From: Apricaphanius iberus
Taxonomy: Eukaryota > Chordata > Actinopteri > Cyprinodontiformes > Aphaniidae
Assembly: GCA_028564705.1 (NCBI GenBank)
Contig: JAPXFQ010000127.1
Coordinates: 124,001 to 188,000, forward strand
Length of the DNA: 64,000 nt
Direction: 5' to 3'
This document shows, piece by piece, positions 40,603 to 52,140 of this stretch (the stretch's first letter is position 1; each line of letters begins with the position of its first letter). A model generated the notes under the pieces. That model saw only the letters and a list, made by a program, of their open reading frames with translations, made no database searches and was not told the DNA's origin. Made by a program: the position numbers and the translations under genes.

Positions 40603-40990
40603 TTAAAGGTGGGGTTGGGGATTTTTGTTTTTGTTTTCTGAAATGCTTTTTTAATATATTGCTTAAAATGCTCTGAAAGAAACCAATAAATTAGTTGTTT
40701 TGTCAAAAAACCTTATAATTGCCTGTGAAGCATGCAATCTTAAAAAAAACACTCATCCAATCGTCTTGAGTGGCCTGTTCAAGACGATTGGCTATTATTA
40801 TGCATCAAACTGCCCTCTCCCTATCCCTCCCTTACTGCACCTTCTCCTCTTTGTGCATGCATTGCACGTTCCCAGGTTTATAGCAGTAAACATATTCTTA
40901 ATATGTTCGGGGCACCACCTGGGTTTCCAGAAACTATTTTTATAGCCAAAATCTATACAAATCTCATAGTCTGAAGGAATTTACTATTTA
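40603..40990. repeat. probable teleost MITE fragment
   Basis: The opening attaaaggtggggttgggga and the following pattern resemble a common fish MITE. It contains a perfect 13-bp inverted repeat, CCAATCGTCTTGA (40757-40769) and TCAAGACGATTGG (40779-40791), with a 9-base loop. Confidence 0.45.
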
Positions 40991-41564
40991 CCATCTATTG
41001 ACCACAAACCTTGCCACATGTGTGTGTTGAACAAGAAATGACAACAGTAACCTTCCAAAATACAAGGTTTATTTACAAAAGGAAAAATGAGAAAAACATT
41101 TTAATCACCAACCTAGAAAAAGAACACACTATTGATTGAACTAAATGCATAGTTAAAATAAAATAACATAAAAGATGAATGTGTAATAAGATGGGAAACC
41201 ATGGATTCTGATGTCACACTTCTAGATGAATTTGGATGTTTTAAGAACCAATACTTGATCTGCAGATGCTGGAATGAAAGCTGAATTTGTTTCACTAATT
41301 TTGATTAGTTTAACTAATTCAGCACCAGTCGTTTACCTCTAAACTAATAAGCAATGTAAAAAAAAAAATAATAATAATTTGGATTAAGAAATGTTATGTT
41401 TAAAAATGATCTGGCTAAGAGTAATCTTTTGAAAATGACTTCTGTTTGGGTTGACCACGACTGTAAACAACTAATTCCAGTATTCTGGTACATGAGGTAT
41501 CTCAAACATGGCTCTTCTCTCAACCAATCTGTATTGGAACACCTCTGATTGTCTATTCATTGAG

Positions 41565-42486
41565 TGCCGGCCTGCGTAACACACGTGGGCATTTGCAGCT
41601 GTTCAAAATACATTTATTCAACATTTAACAAAAGGGGAAACTCCTGTCTGATTGAGTAGCTCAAATTACAGGATTTGAAACAACTCTTTGTCGGGAAAAG
41701 TCTTTTAAAAATCACTGATTAAAGTTTTAGGCCGAGGGTCCGAAAACTTATACAAAGTTAAAAATAAAAGGGAACACCTTTAAAATTAACTTAATCGTAA
41801 CTAATTTTCCTCTGCCCAAACAGACCTTATGAACATTTAAAGTCCTCCAAGTTGCTGCACGTCGATGAGAAAAGCGGGTCTCCAAGGGGTTTTAGCCAGC
41901 AGGCCAACAAAGGATCGCTAATCTTGCTAGCAGTACTAGAAAGAACCTGGCTCCGGCTTCCTCTGGCTGCGTGGCGATCGACATCCACCTTTTTAACAGT
42001 ACTATTCTAGAGCTCTCCAGTACGGTATACACCTCTTATCGGCTCGGTGACGGTGGCTAAATGTGGATTTTGGATGGTTCAGCTCTCAGCACATGTGGCT
42101 CACAGCTCCCGTTTCTCAGCAGTCGGTGGTCTGAATCTCAGAGGGGTCTCATCAGACTCTGGGGATAAACAACGTCTGTGTTTATCAATGTTCAAGAGTC
42201 ACCTGGAGTGGTCTTTGGGTCCTTTAGAGCGGATTTCTCCCAGAAACTCGGGCCTTCCTCCGCCAGTGAACGAAGATGGTTGGAGATTGTCTTCTGTTGC
42301 TCCCCGGCCGGCAGAGGCATGCAGAATGAGAGGGTCTTCCCTGAGTCAACTGTGTGAGGCTGCTTTGTGAAGGACGTCTATATTTATAGACTCCCCCAGC
42401 CACTCACAAACACACACACATACACACACACTTCCTGTGGGGCTATAGAACACATTAGCGCCACCCAATGGCTGTGTGATCCAACA
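41565..42486 (-). mobile_element. solo-LTR-like repeat, copy 2
   Basis: It is 922 bp; on the minus strand it begins TGTTGGATCA, with TATA-like sequence CTATAAATATAG near 42380 and AATAAA near 41613. It ends GCCGGCA. It matches copy 1 at 35251-36072 in blocks separated by indels. A short (CA)n run lies at 42409-42431. Confidence 0.65.
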
Positions 42487-42663
42487 CTCCTTATCTCTTT
42501 GGATGTCATTTTTGCCTAGACTTCCCCGACGGATAACCTTGCCCTGCCTCCTCCTTTGCGCTCCTCTGACGTTTCCCTGAGGTTGTCTTCAGGATATGGA
42601 TTAATCTGTAGTATCTTCAAAATCAGAGCCAGAAATACTCTCATCATGTAACCTCTAAGAATA

Positions 42664-43957
42664 CAGTGGGCCAAAAAAGTATTTGGCAACCACGAATTGT
42701 GCACGTTTTCCCACTCAAAAACGTGCACAACTTCAGCTGTGAGAGACAGAAGGTAAAAGAAAATCCAGAAAATCAAATTGTATGATTTTGTTTGTTCAAG
42801 AATGTATTTTTTTATAATGGTGCCAAAAATAAGTATTTATCACCTCCAAACAAGCAACAATTCTGGCCCTCACAGACCTGTTACTTTAAGAGGCTCTTCT
42901 ATGCTCCACTCATTAGCTATATTAATGGCAGCTGTTTGAACTTTCTATCTGTATAAAAGACTCCTATACTGACTTTTCAACAGTCATATTCAACAGTAAT
43001 ATTGTCCAAGGACAACAGGGACAAGATTGTACAGCTCCACAAGACCAGGAAGAGCCAATCTACATAAAGCAAGCAGCTTGGTTTGGAGAGCTCAACTGTT
43101 GGACCAATTCATAGAAAATTGATCACTAACACTCTCCCTCCAACCTGGGGCTCCATGAAATATATCTCTGTTTGGGGCACACATGATTATGGGAACGGTG
43201 AGGAAATAGCCCAGAACTACTTGGGGGGAACTGGTCAATGACCTGAAGCAAGCTGGGACTACAGTGATACAACGATGAGAAAGAGGTCCATCTTTTTTCT
43301 TTTCGTCTTGCTTTCTTTTTGTATTGCTTACTATTAACTTGTTTTGCATATTTTTTAATTGTAAATCCGTCTTCCGGCTCATTAGGTGCCCCTGCTGCCA
43401 GCTTGGTGCCCTACGCACAGTGCATGATGCGCGTGAATGGAGCGCTGGCGCTAGCGAAGGATGTCATTATGGATTAAAATCCTGCAGTTTCCCTACTTTG
43501 CCCAGAATGAAAGGATAGGGAAGAATACTAAGTTGCATCCCAAAAATACCTTACACTCTGTAAAGCATGGGGGTGGAAATAGTATGCTTTGGGGCTGCTT
43601 TTCCGCAAAGGTGATGGGACAACTGATCCATATTAAGGAAAGGATGAGTGGGGCCATGTATGGTGAACTTGTGGAAAAAAAACCTCAGTCAGAGAGAGAA
43701 ACAAGGCTGGCTTTGCCAGCATGACACTGTCTCACTAAAATAATTGCTCAGTTTTTATATCACAAAGACAATGAATCGAATTAATATTTGAAAATGATCC
43801 CACATATACTGCGCTGGCAATGAAGGAGTGGCAACATAAAAACATTTCATGGTTCTGGAGTGGCCAGGTCAGTCTCCAGACCTCAATCAAATAGAGAATG
43901 TATGCTGGGAGTTGAATGTTTGTGTTGCCCAGTGACAGCCCGTGACAGCCCCAAATT
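42664..43957 (+). pseudogene. Tc1-like transposon relic, sense
   Basis: It begins TA-CAGTGGGCCAAAAAAGTAT (TA at 42662-42663) and runs through untranslated sequence into decayed transposase: a helix-turn-helix region (about 43040-43120), K-H-G-G-G-N-S-M-L-W-G-C (43561-43600), and [11 protein letters not shown] (about 43855-43890). About 43284-43475 is foreign or rearranged, and the region of the first catalytic block is deleted. The right end is lost at the junction with the G-rich block. A 10-bp tandem repeat (gtgacagccc) sits at the junction. Confidence 0.75.
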
Positions 43958-46927
43958 TAGGCTCAATACAGTTGATTTACAAATTCCAGGAAAAGTTTTA
44001 GACTTTCTTAATCTTAACCCTCCCAAACTGCTATCTAAAATATACAAAACATTAAATAGAATAGATGAATCTCGCCTGGGATGGGACTTTGGGGGCTTTG
44101 TGTGGTGACTCCTAGTGGCTGCATGCGGCGCCTTAGGGGGGTCGTGCTGGCGGACACTGGTTACTGGCCTTGTGCTGTGCTGCTCTGGGGGGGGGTCTGG
44201 GCTGGGCCTGGGGCTCGGGGCTCTGGGGCGGCGTGCCCCCCGGCCTGTGGCCCTGGCCGGGTCTTGGCTGGTGGGGGGGCCGCTGTCGCCCCTGCCGGCT
44301 GGGGGGGGGGCTGTGGTCGGGCGGTGGACGGTGGGCGCTGCTGCCTTTTCCATCTCCCTGGGCTGGTTCTTGTCGCTGGCTCCCCAATGGCCCCTTGCCG
44401 CGCCTGCGCGTCGGGGTGTCAGCGGGTGGCCGCGGCGGGTGGCCGGCATCTCTGGGCCCGATCAGTCAAATTGCTACTGGACATGGCTCCTGGGTCTTGG
44501 TCCAAGCACTCTGCGGGGTGCTGGGGTGGGGGCCCTTTGACCCTTTGACCCCTTGGCCCTTTGTTGGTCGGCCTCCGCGGTGGACTGACCGGGTGGTGGG
44601 GTATGGGCTGGTGGGTGGGGATGCTGGGTTTGGTTGCCTCCCGGCCATCGGGCGGTAGTAGCAAGGCTGGAGGGTGCCGGCCTGGGGGTCTGGCCGCCTG
44701 GGGCTTCGGTCTGCTCACATGCCCGGCGCGGCATGTCCGGGGTATCCGAGTTGGTGCTGCGCCAGGTTCCGGCCTCAGCGCGGGGGCCCTCGGGCGCTGG
44801 CGGTGCTTGGGGCTTCTCTTGTTGACGTGGAGGCTTTTACCATCTAGCACAGGCGTTCTCCCGAACGGGGTGCGCTTGGGACGGGGGGGGATGGTGGCCT
44901 AAACTCAGCCTGGGTGTCTAGTGTCCTGTGTCTTGTTAATAGTTTGAATGTTGGGAGGGATTTAGGTCTGCCCCTTGGGTGGGGGCGGGCAGATGGCCTG
45001 GGCCCCCATGGGGCTTGGAGGGGCTGCTGCCGTGGGCCCTGACTTGACGTGCTGGGGCCTCCCGCCCCTGGGGGATCAGCTGAACGGGGGTGCCTATTGG
45101 GGTCAGCAGGGGAGCTGGCTCCCTGGGGTTGGCATCGTGTCACCCCAGTTATTTTCTCCCCATCCCCATTTGCTTCTGTCCACCTGCTCCTTCATTCTAC
45201 CATTCACAAGGCCTTGGGACGTGGGCACGTCACTTGGGTGCGGGATGGAGTTTCCGTCTTCGCTACCCGGTGGCGGCCTGGGTCCCGATTTTATTGAGCA
45301 ACTTAGACACTTACACATGCTACATTTACATGACACAAGCACATGTAGGGACATGGCTGTGGGTGCGCCTCGGCACTGGAGGCGGGGCCCCTTATATGGG
45401 GCCTCGCCTGTGGTGCCGGTACCCACTGTTTAATGCATCTAGACACTGAGGGCCCGGGCAGGGAGATGGGGGTACCTGGCAGTATTCCCATGTCCCACCC
45501 CTCTGTTTTAAGTGCACATCGTTGGACCATCAGTGGTTGGAGCCCGGGTAGATTGTCAGGTCGTCTGGTCGGGGACCTAGGCTAGTGGGCTACTCTTGCC
45601 GGGGTGGGGGGCTTGGCGGTCTGCTTTTCCCCGTCCTGGTGGGCAAGGGATCCGTCTCCCGGGTGCAGGGGCAGGGTGCTCTATCGGGGCGTCTGTCCCT
45701 GGGCCTGGGAGTATAGAGTATGTTTGGGGTGTATGAATGAGTGTACAGCGTCCTTTTTTTGTGTGTCCTATATATGTAAGAATGTGTGCGCATGAGAGGG
45801 AGGGTACGTATGAGTGTCTCTGTCTGTCTATGTCTACTTGTCAGGTTAGGTGTTTGGCTGCCCTCTGGCCTGGTGCATCTTCTTCCCCTCCGTCACTCCC
45901 CGTCGGTGATGGATGGTCCTGCCTGCTGGTCGATGATGGCTCTCGATGCCTGGGGCCGGGGGTCCCGGTTGCGGCCCGGCTCGGTCCTGGTGCATGCCTA
46001 GCTGGTCCTGGGTGGGCCGGTGTGTCGGGCGGCCGCTGTTTCGGGCCGACATCCTCCTTGGATTGACTGGGGCACCTCTTATCGGGGTACCGGGGTTGTA
46101 AGTAGGTTGGTGCCGTCCGGTGGATCGGTGGGGACCGTGCCCGGCGCCCAAGCTCCTGCCAGTTCCATGAGTTCTACTGCCTGGTCGGTTCATCTGGGGG
46201 GGCTGTCCAGTATTGGCTGGGCCCCAGATCTTGGCACTCTGCATGGGGCGTGATCTGGACCCGGGAGCTGGTAGATCTGGATGTCCAGGTGCTGGCTGGG
46301 CGTGGCCTGGGGAGGGCGTACATCCGCTGTGGCTTTACTGTGGCTCCCTGACGTGTGTGTGCGTGGGAGGGGCCGGGTTGTTGGCGGTGGGTATTGGTCC
46401 GGGGTGGCTGCGGCGTGTATTGTCCAATCGATCGGCTACAGGCGCCTCCTGCCCGGCGGCGGCGGCCGGGGACCCCTCTCGGCGGGTCCCTGGTCGGGGT
46501 CCTGCTGGGGGGCGGGGTGCCCCTGATCCCTGTGGCCTCCGGGTCCTGTTCCGGGCCCGCCCTGGCGTAGCCGGTTTCCGGCGGAGCCCGTGGGCTCGTC
46601 CGTGCGATCTCTCGGGGCCCCAGCATTGCGGCTGCTTGGTGTTCCCCTGGGGCTTCCATCTGTTCCTCTCTTGGTGGGTGATCGGCCCTGTGCTGGTCCG
46701 CCTGCGGCTCCTGCGCTCTGTGGGACTCTGGATGCCATCCGGCAGAGGCGGAGGACTGGGATGTTTTCTTGAGTTCTTTGTTTGCCTCCCTGTCTTGTGT
46801 CGTCAGTTCGCGCCTCTGCTGCTGCGGTTTCTTTTCTTCACCTTCTTCCTTTCTTCCTTCTTTTCTCGGTTTCGTGGCCATGACTTCAGGAAATTGAACC
46901 CTCAGTAATCACTAATAAAGATTTTTT
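43958..46927 (+). mobile_element. G-rich block, possible LINE 3' end
   Basis: About 3 kb that is far more GC-rich than the flanks, with a strong excess of G and T on the plus strand and many runs of 4-9 G. It starts with an AT-rich open stretch (43958-44107) that encodes NPPKLLSKIYKTLNRIDESR and stops at TGA. It ends in a C/T-rich tract (46795-46870) and AATAAA (46914-46919). This layout looks like a truncated L1-type LINE with an expanded G-rich 3' untranslated region, but I could not confirm any retroelement domain. Long ORFs on both strands are expected from GC richness and are not called as genes. Confidence 0.45.
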
Positions 46928-47773
46928 AATACATATACAGTACATCAAGTGGAGTGGAATACTCTGCTTGGGAAAGTAAATCTGTTGGGCTTGTACTTTG
47001 TACTCAGACACCAATTCTGAGTGGCAAACTGCTAGACAGGACACGTAAAAAAAAACCCAACAATAACATGTGTTGTTTATGTAGATAATGTCAGTTGTTT
47101 TATTACCCGTGAATGAGCCATGAAACTGTTGGCCAATGGAACCTGCAAAGCGCTAGTCCGTGCTTGAACCCTCTGGAACAAGCGTTGTGCCTTCCTACTT
47201 AATGTTTTCACAAGGTTTCTGTTTAAGTTTTTCTCGATTTTACAGATCTGATAATAGTCATGTCTGGATGTAGCTTGTAAAATCTAACTTGGCTTAAAAA
47301 ACAGTTTAATTAATTAACACATATGGTTAAATTACTTTGAATTGCCCTTTTTCTTAAATCTGCTGTCCGGATATTTTCAGGAAGAGAGACATTTCATTTT
47401 CATTTCATTGGTGAACGACACTCTTTTCTTATATGGCAACTGTTAACAAGAGCAGCCTTTTCTTGCAGCCCCGCCTCACAGGATCGCGCGACACATGCAA
47501 CTTGATTGCCAACCGACAAGGCTGAAGCTCGGGTTAAAACATTGGCGGTTTGTGTGAAATGCATAGGGGTCAATGAGAGAAAGGCGGGACTTAGGAAGGA
47601 TAACAAATGTTTTTGGAGGACTGGACTTTTTTCATAGCACTGAACCCCATAATCATTTTAAGGATATATAAAACTTTGGTACATAAATAAAACCTCTGGA
47701 CAGTACTGCTAATTTATTTTCTCAAAACCTATGCCATTTACTTGTCTTATGGATGTTTTTCCAAATCTTTCAG
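46928..47773. other. noncoding intron before exon 9
   Basis: No supported feature. Confidence 0.5.
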
Positions 47774-47887
47774 GTAAGAATTGCTCCATAGCTCTGGGTG
47801 CATGCACAACTGGCCCAAATGTTTGCAGTAATGGAGGAACTTGTTTTCATAATTACACTGAGGAAGAACAATGCATTTGTGCTCTTG
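47774..47887 (+). CDS. eys: eys exon 9 of window, long-loop EGF
   Basis: This 114-nt exon, phase 1-1, lies between TCTTTCAG and G|GTAAGT. It closes an EGF (K-N-C) and encodes GACTTGPNVCSNGGTCFHN followed by EEQCICALG. The first loop is six residues instead of the usual four, and the calcium-site acidic residue before C1 is replaced by glycine-alanine. NYT is a sequon and CSNGGTC fits O-fucose. A comparable long-loop EGF is a recollected feature of vertebrate EYS, which supports the assignment. Confidence 0.84.
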
Positions 47888-48318
47888 GTAAGTACTTTGG
47901 GTTCTTAATATTTAATTTAATTATTTAGTTTTGTCTATTGTGCTATAGTGGTGGCCTGATTAACAATTACACCAGGTTTGATAATTATGTGTACCTGGAC
48001 CTTTTCTTGCTTGATGTTATCTCCTTTTTAAATTCTGTCTATAATGAAAACACATTAATGCTGTTTATTGCTATGAAATCAATGACAAACACATTAACCT
48101 CTGAACAGATAAACACGTTATTTGGATCCACTACATGTGAGTGTTGATTTTGTTTTATTGCTTTATCCTTGGGCTGCATGAATTTCATAAATCAGCTGCC
48201 ATAGGAATATGAGCAGCTAGATCACTTAAAATCAAAATATGGGAACCCTGAAATCTAGAAGGGCATAAGGAAACTGCTTACAGCATATCACTCTTTTCTT
48301 TGATTGTACCTCCTTCAG
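47888..48318. other. short intron between exons 9 and 10
   Basis: 431 bp, GT-AG, no repeats recognised. Confidence 0.7.
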
Positions 48319-48552
48319 GCTACAGTGGCAGAGACTGCACGTTGTTCGTGAGCTAATGTATGTCAAAGCCATGTGACCCTGAAGGGACTATTCTCTGTGA
48401 AGAGTTAAAAAGTACTTATAGATGTGTGTGCCATCATGTCTACATGGGGACACACTGCAAGGCACCTATAAACCACTGTGTTGACAGTCTTTGTCAACAC
48501 GGTTCAGCTTGTGTGGATCTGTCAAGAGGTTTCAAATGTGATTGTTTACCAA
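48319..48552 (+). pseudogene. eys: eys exon 10 of window, with in-frame TAA
   Basis: This 234-nt segment (78 codons, phase 1-1) has acceptor CTCCTTCAG and donor A|GTGGGT. It joins in frame to exons 9 and 11 with correct cysteine spacing (CDCLPS joined to LTGRFC). It would encode the end of one EGF (YSGRDC), a full EGF starting CMSKPC and most of another starting NHCVDSLC. A TAA at 48354-48356 interrupts the frame directly before the C1 of CMSKPC. All cysteines after the stop are preserved, so loss is recent, or the exon is skipped, or the base is an assembly or sequencing error. Its length is a multiple of three and both ends are phase 1, so skipping would keep the frame. The donor (A|GTGGGT) is also weaker than those of its neighbours. 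Confidence 0.72.
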
Positions 48553-48826
48553 GTGGGTTCACCCTTCAGTTGATGCTTGTTTCTTACAGAGCCATTCCCT
48601 CAACTGAATCATGTACATCCCAGTCACACTTCCAGCTGATGCTTTCACTTGTTCAGCTCTCTATTCTGTAGGAGTTTAATCTCTTAGGCTTTAAGCAATA
48701 ACCTGCAACAGCCTTTATGCATTGTGTAAGTCAAGGCGTGGCTCATCAGGTTGTGAGCTGACTTCAAAGCACTTATGATGTACAGAATGTGTGTGTGTTG
48801 CCATGTGCTGGACTTTATCAAAGTAG

Positions 48827-50260
48827 GCAAGTGAACTTTATTTGTATAGCACACTTTCAACAACTAGGCAATTTAAAGTGCTTTGTTTGATTGGTGGATA
48901 AAATAAAAGCAGCAATAAACTAAAAGTAAAAGCATAAAACACAATGTTAGAGACACAAAGCATATGACAGGTTAAAACATATGACATTCCAGCTATTATT
49001 AATTAGTTACTCAAAGGCAGCTCTAAATAGGTGGGTTTGAGCTAGTGATGGTTAGATGAAACCTCATGAGGCTTTGAACCACTTGAGCCAATTGGTTCAA
49101 GGAAGGGTTCCTCTCGCGGGACTTCGTGACCAGGTACATAATCACAGGCAGCTGTAGCCACTTAATGTGTGATGCATCAAAGTTGTCAGTCTACTATGGC
49201 GCTTCAGAATGACTGTGGGTTCCAGAAATATAATATCTCTACATTAAATATTACAAATGTAATATTACAAATATTTTTGATGTATTCTGTCCGTAAATTA
49301 TCCCAGAATGGTAATATCATATGTTATGGCAAGTTGTGTAATAATGTTTTTCTTTCTCATTAGGAAAAAAGGGATGGGTTTAAGCAGGTGGAGGAAAGTC
49401 AAAATGCTTGTGTAACTAGGAAGAGAGCACTCAATATGTTTGTATAACTTGGGCAGTGGTGTATTTTTATTCAGAAATAGCAGTTTCTCAACAGTTTTAG
49501 GTTTTTATTGATTTTGACACCATCTCACCAGCCTTTTAAAAACACCTTTTCACATGGCAAATAATGGATGTGTGCACAAAAACACAATTGCAAGACTATA
49601 TAATTTGGAGTACAGTCATGTTTTTTCCAGCGTGCATATTTGGCTCCTTATTCTAATGCAAAGTATGGTAATGTCTTAGCATGGATGAGGTGTTGTAATT
49701 GTTTCCAACTCCTTGGAACACAATAAACACTTTATCTTTGAATAAAATAAGAAATGGTAAAAAGAAAAGTTCTTGATAAGTAAATCTAACTTGTCTGACA
49801 TAATGTTAGATCGAGGTTACCTTACTGGGAGCTATCAAGTCAAAACATTGAGGGGAAACCCTCCTCTACCTAGCTGGCTCCATTACCACTTTCTCCTCAT
49901 TGTCCTACGTAAATCTTCAAGACTATCTTTGTCTATATTCTCAAAACTTTCTTCAGACTATACAAACTCTAACCAAACTCTCCTTTTAGAATGGAGCCTG
50001 AGGGGTTTATATTGCTGTCAAACCTCGTAGCATAATATGAACCACTTCCTAAAGGAGTCACGTGATACAGCCGGGCAGCAGGGCTTCAGACATGATTGTC
50101 TTCGGCTCCTCCCCTAAATAAAGCAGGAGCTCGATATGCACTTTGTAGAAACCCCTGCTCCACTGCTCGACACACGCTTCAAAGCCTTGGCACATATCAT
50201 AACATCACTAGTTTAGCGCTTCATTTAAAGTAGCTCAGTCTTTTAGCAGCTTTGATTAGC
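48827..50260 (-). mobile_element. L2/CR1-like LINE 3' end, split by hAT element
   Basis: 48827-49042 matches the antisense 3' end of the LINE at 7652-8000 (tttatttgtatagcacactttcaac, caaaggcagctctaaatag). The matching sequence appears to resume right of the hAT-like element at 50211 (gcttcatttaaagtagctcag), so the DNA transposon landed in an older LINE. Confidence 0.6.
49043..50210. mobile_element. hAT-like MITE nested in a LINE
   Basis: It starts TAGTGATGGTTAGATGAAAC and ends ATATCATAACATCACTA; the inverted ends share TAGTGATG and, further in, AGGCTTTGAA. The flanks gtttgagc and gtttagcg are close to an 8-bp duplication allowing one slip. 1,168 bp, no transposase. Confidence 0.7.
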
Positions 50261-50529
50261 TCCTAGCTATCTGTAAAATATGCCCTTCCCAAAAATAATT
50301 TATTGTTTAGGTATTTACAAATCAGACACTTCTTACAAATCCTACCTTGCCAACTTCACAGAAGCCCCATCAGCCAATATGCTGGACATGCTCTTTAGTA
50401 TGCAAACATCAGGCATAGGTGTAGTCTCTCATGTTTACAATAAATTATGCAGTGTGACTCCAGGACCTGAAATCAATGTGGGAAGAAGAGATAGACCTCC
50501 CTATACCAGATGATGTTTGGAATTCAGCC

Positions 50530-51050
50530 TTTAAAGGGGAAGTACAATTTTTTGCATTCTGGACCTTATTTTTTAGCATGCATTACTTTCATTTACTCAC
50601 CCAGAGAAGTTTGGAGCCACTTGGGGTCCTTCACGATCAACGTATATCCATATAATGGGAGTTAATGGGGCAACAGACTGCAGCCTCTAAATAAGGCATT
50701 ATCTGCCACGAAACTCCTTCATTTCACCAACATTTTTACCTGTGATATTCGAGCATCTTTAAGTGTTTTCTTGTTGTCTGCACATTGTTTGGGGCTTTAC
50801 ATGTATGCAAGTCCCACAAGTCTTTGCAGCAAATCAGAAAACCACTTTTTAAAATCTCTGATAGTTTATTTGACTGCATCTGTAGAGCACGCAATTTTTC
50901 ATTATACTGTGAATGTGGTGTCACTCCAGTTAAGTGCCTTGTTATGGCTGAGGAAGCAGTGTCCTGGCTTTTTTTCGAGACCAGTGCACCGAGTGTTCAC
51001 TGAAACAGTGTTGTCAGGTTATTTAACACTGTTAGCAATTATTAGTTAAG
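50530..51050. repeat. possible MITE fragment
   Basis: The opening ctttaaaggggaagtacaat has the TTAA/AAAGGGG form of fish MITE ends. A matching inverted end was not found. Confidence 0.35.
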
Positions 51051-51276
51051 CTGTCTAAGTTTCATATCAAATGTCCTCAGCTGACCTAAATGCCATTTTT
51101 CTATCAGTCTAACAGTCCTTCATTAAGTAATCAAAAAACTCAGTAGAGAGCTGGGAAAGAAAATTACGTGAGAGATCAAGAGAAAATGCAGCATGCATTT
51201 ATTTATTTTTTTGTTTATGGGTGGACTATTAAAGAATTAAGTTATAAGTATAGTTATCATGTTTTATGTTTTTCAT

Positions 51277-51625
51277 TTATCCATCCATCCATTTTCTGAA
51301 CCGCTTAATCTCAAGGGGTCGCGGTGGGGCTGGTGCCTACCGGCAGCTGTCAATGGGCGAGAGGCGGGGTACACCCTGGACAGGTTGCCAGTCCATTACA
51401 TGGCCACATAGAGACAGACAGGACAAACAACCATGCACGCACACACTCACACCTAAGGACAATTTAGATTGATCAATTAACCTGACAGTCATGTTTTTGG
51501 ACTGTGGGAGGAAGGAGTACCCAGAGGGAACCCATGCAGAAAGACCCTGGGCTGAATATGATATGATATGAACCCACAACCTTCTTGCTGCAAGGCAACA
51601 GTGCTAACCACTGCACCACCATGCA
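51277..51625. repeat. teleost CCATCC-type interspersed repeat
   Basis: Opens with ccatccatccattttctgaa and contains ggggtcgcggtggggctggt, ggacaggttgccagtccatt, a tggactgtgggaggaaggag block and tgctaaccactgcaccacc. This is a repeat I recognise as very abundant in fish genomes. Partial copies are at 57383-57520 and 59205-59265. Confidence 0.75.
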
Positions 51626-51659
51626 GCTCATTATTGCTCCATTGTACACAAAATGGTGA

Positions 51660-52140
51660 CCACTATGAATACTCCTACTAGTTGATAAATCATTGAATGT
51701 CTTAGTGCCAAAATATGTTGAAAATTTGTCTTTATACTGACCCCCCAGACCACTGAACTCCTTTCCCTCTGACCTATTAATAATCCATAGAATTAGAAAC
51801 AAACACGGAGAAGTAGCTTTCAGTTTTTATGCTTCCCTTATCTGGAACAAACTTATCTGGAACAAACTTACTGATGACCGCAAAATTCCTCAAACACTGA
51901 ACTCCTTTATAGCAAAACTTAATCGTATTGGTTTGAAGAATGTAGTATCATTGCATCACTACTTACTATCCCCCTTACTTCACTAATCTGTTGCTTCTTA
52001 TGTGTTATATTTTTGGTGTCTTATTCCTAATTAATGTTTTTATTTTCCATGCTTGTATCATATGTTTGGTTTCCTTAACACCATAAGGCACCTTGAATTA
52101 CCTAGTGGTTGAAAGTGTGCTATATAAATGAAATTGCTGG
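51660..52140 (+). pseudogene. LINE 3' end, sense, copy 1
   Basis: The last part of an L2/CR1-like reverse transcriptase, decayed (the stretch caaacacggagaagtagctttcag), followed by the 3' tail aagtgtgctatataaatgaa. A 16-bp segment (atctggaacaaactta) is tandemly repeated at 51840-51871. Confidence 0.75.

Noticed and set aside
43883..46908. Many long open frames on both strands (up to 235 codons), proline/arginine or glycine/tryptophan rich
   Set aside because: They lie in the G-rich block, overlap in several frames, have compositionally driven residues and no recognisable domain; stop codons are simply rare in GC-rich DNA.
48358..48671. A new translation start right after the TAA in exon 10 (ATG codons at 48358 and later)
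   Set aside because: It would lack a signal peptide and begin mid-array; nothing suggests an internal promoter.
49773..50030. An 85-codon frame between exons 10 and 11
   Set aside because: It lies inside the hAT-like MITE and shows no transposase or EGF pattern.
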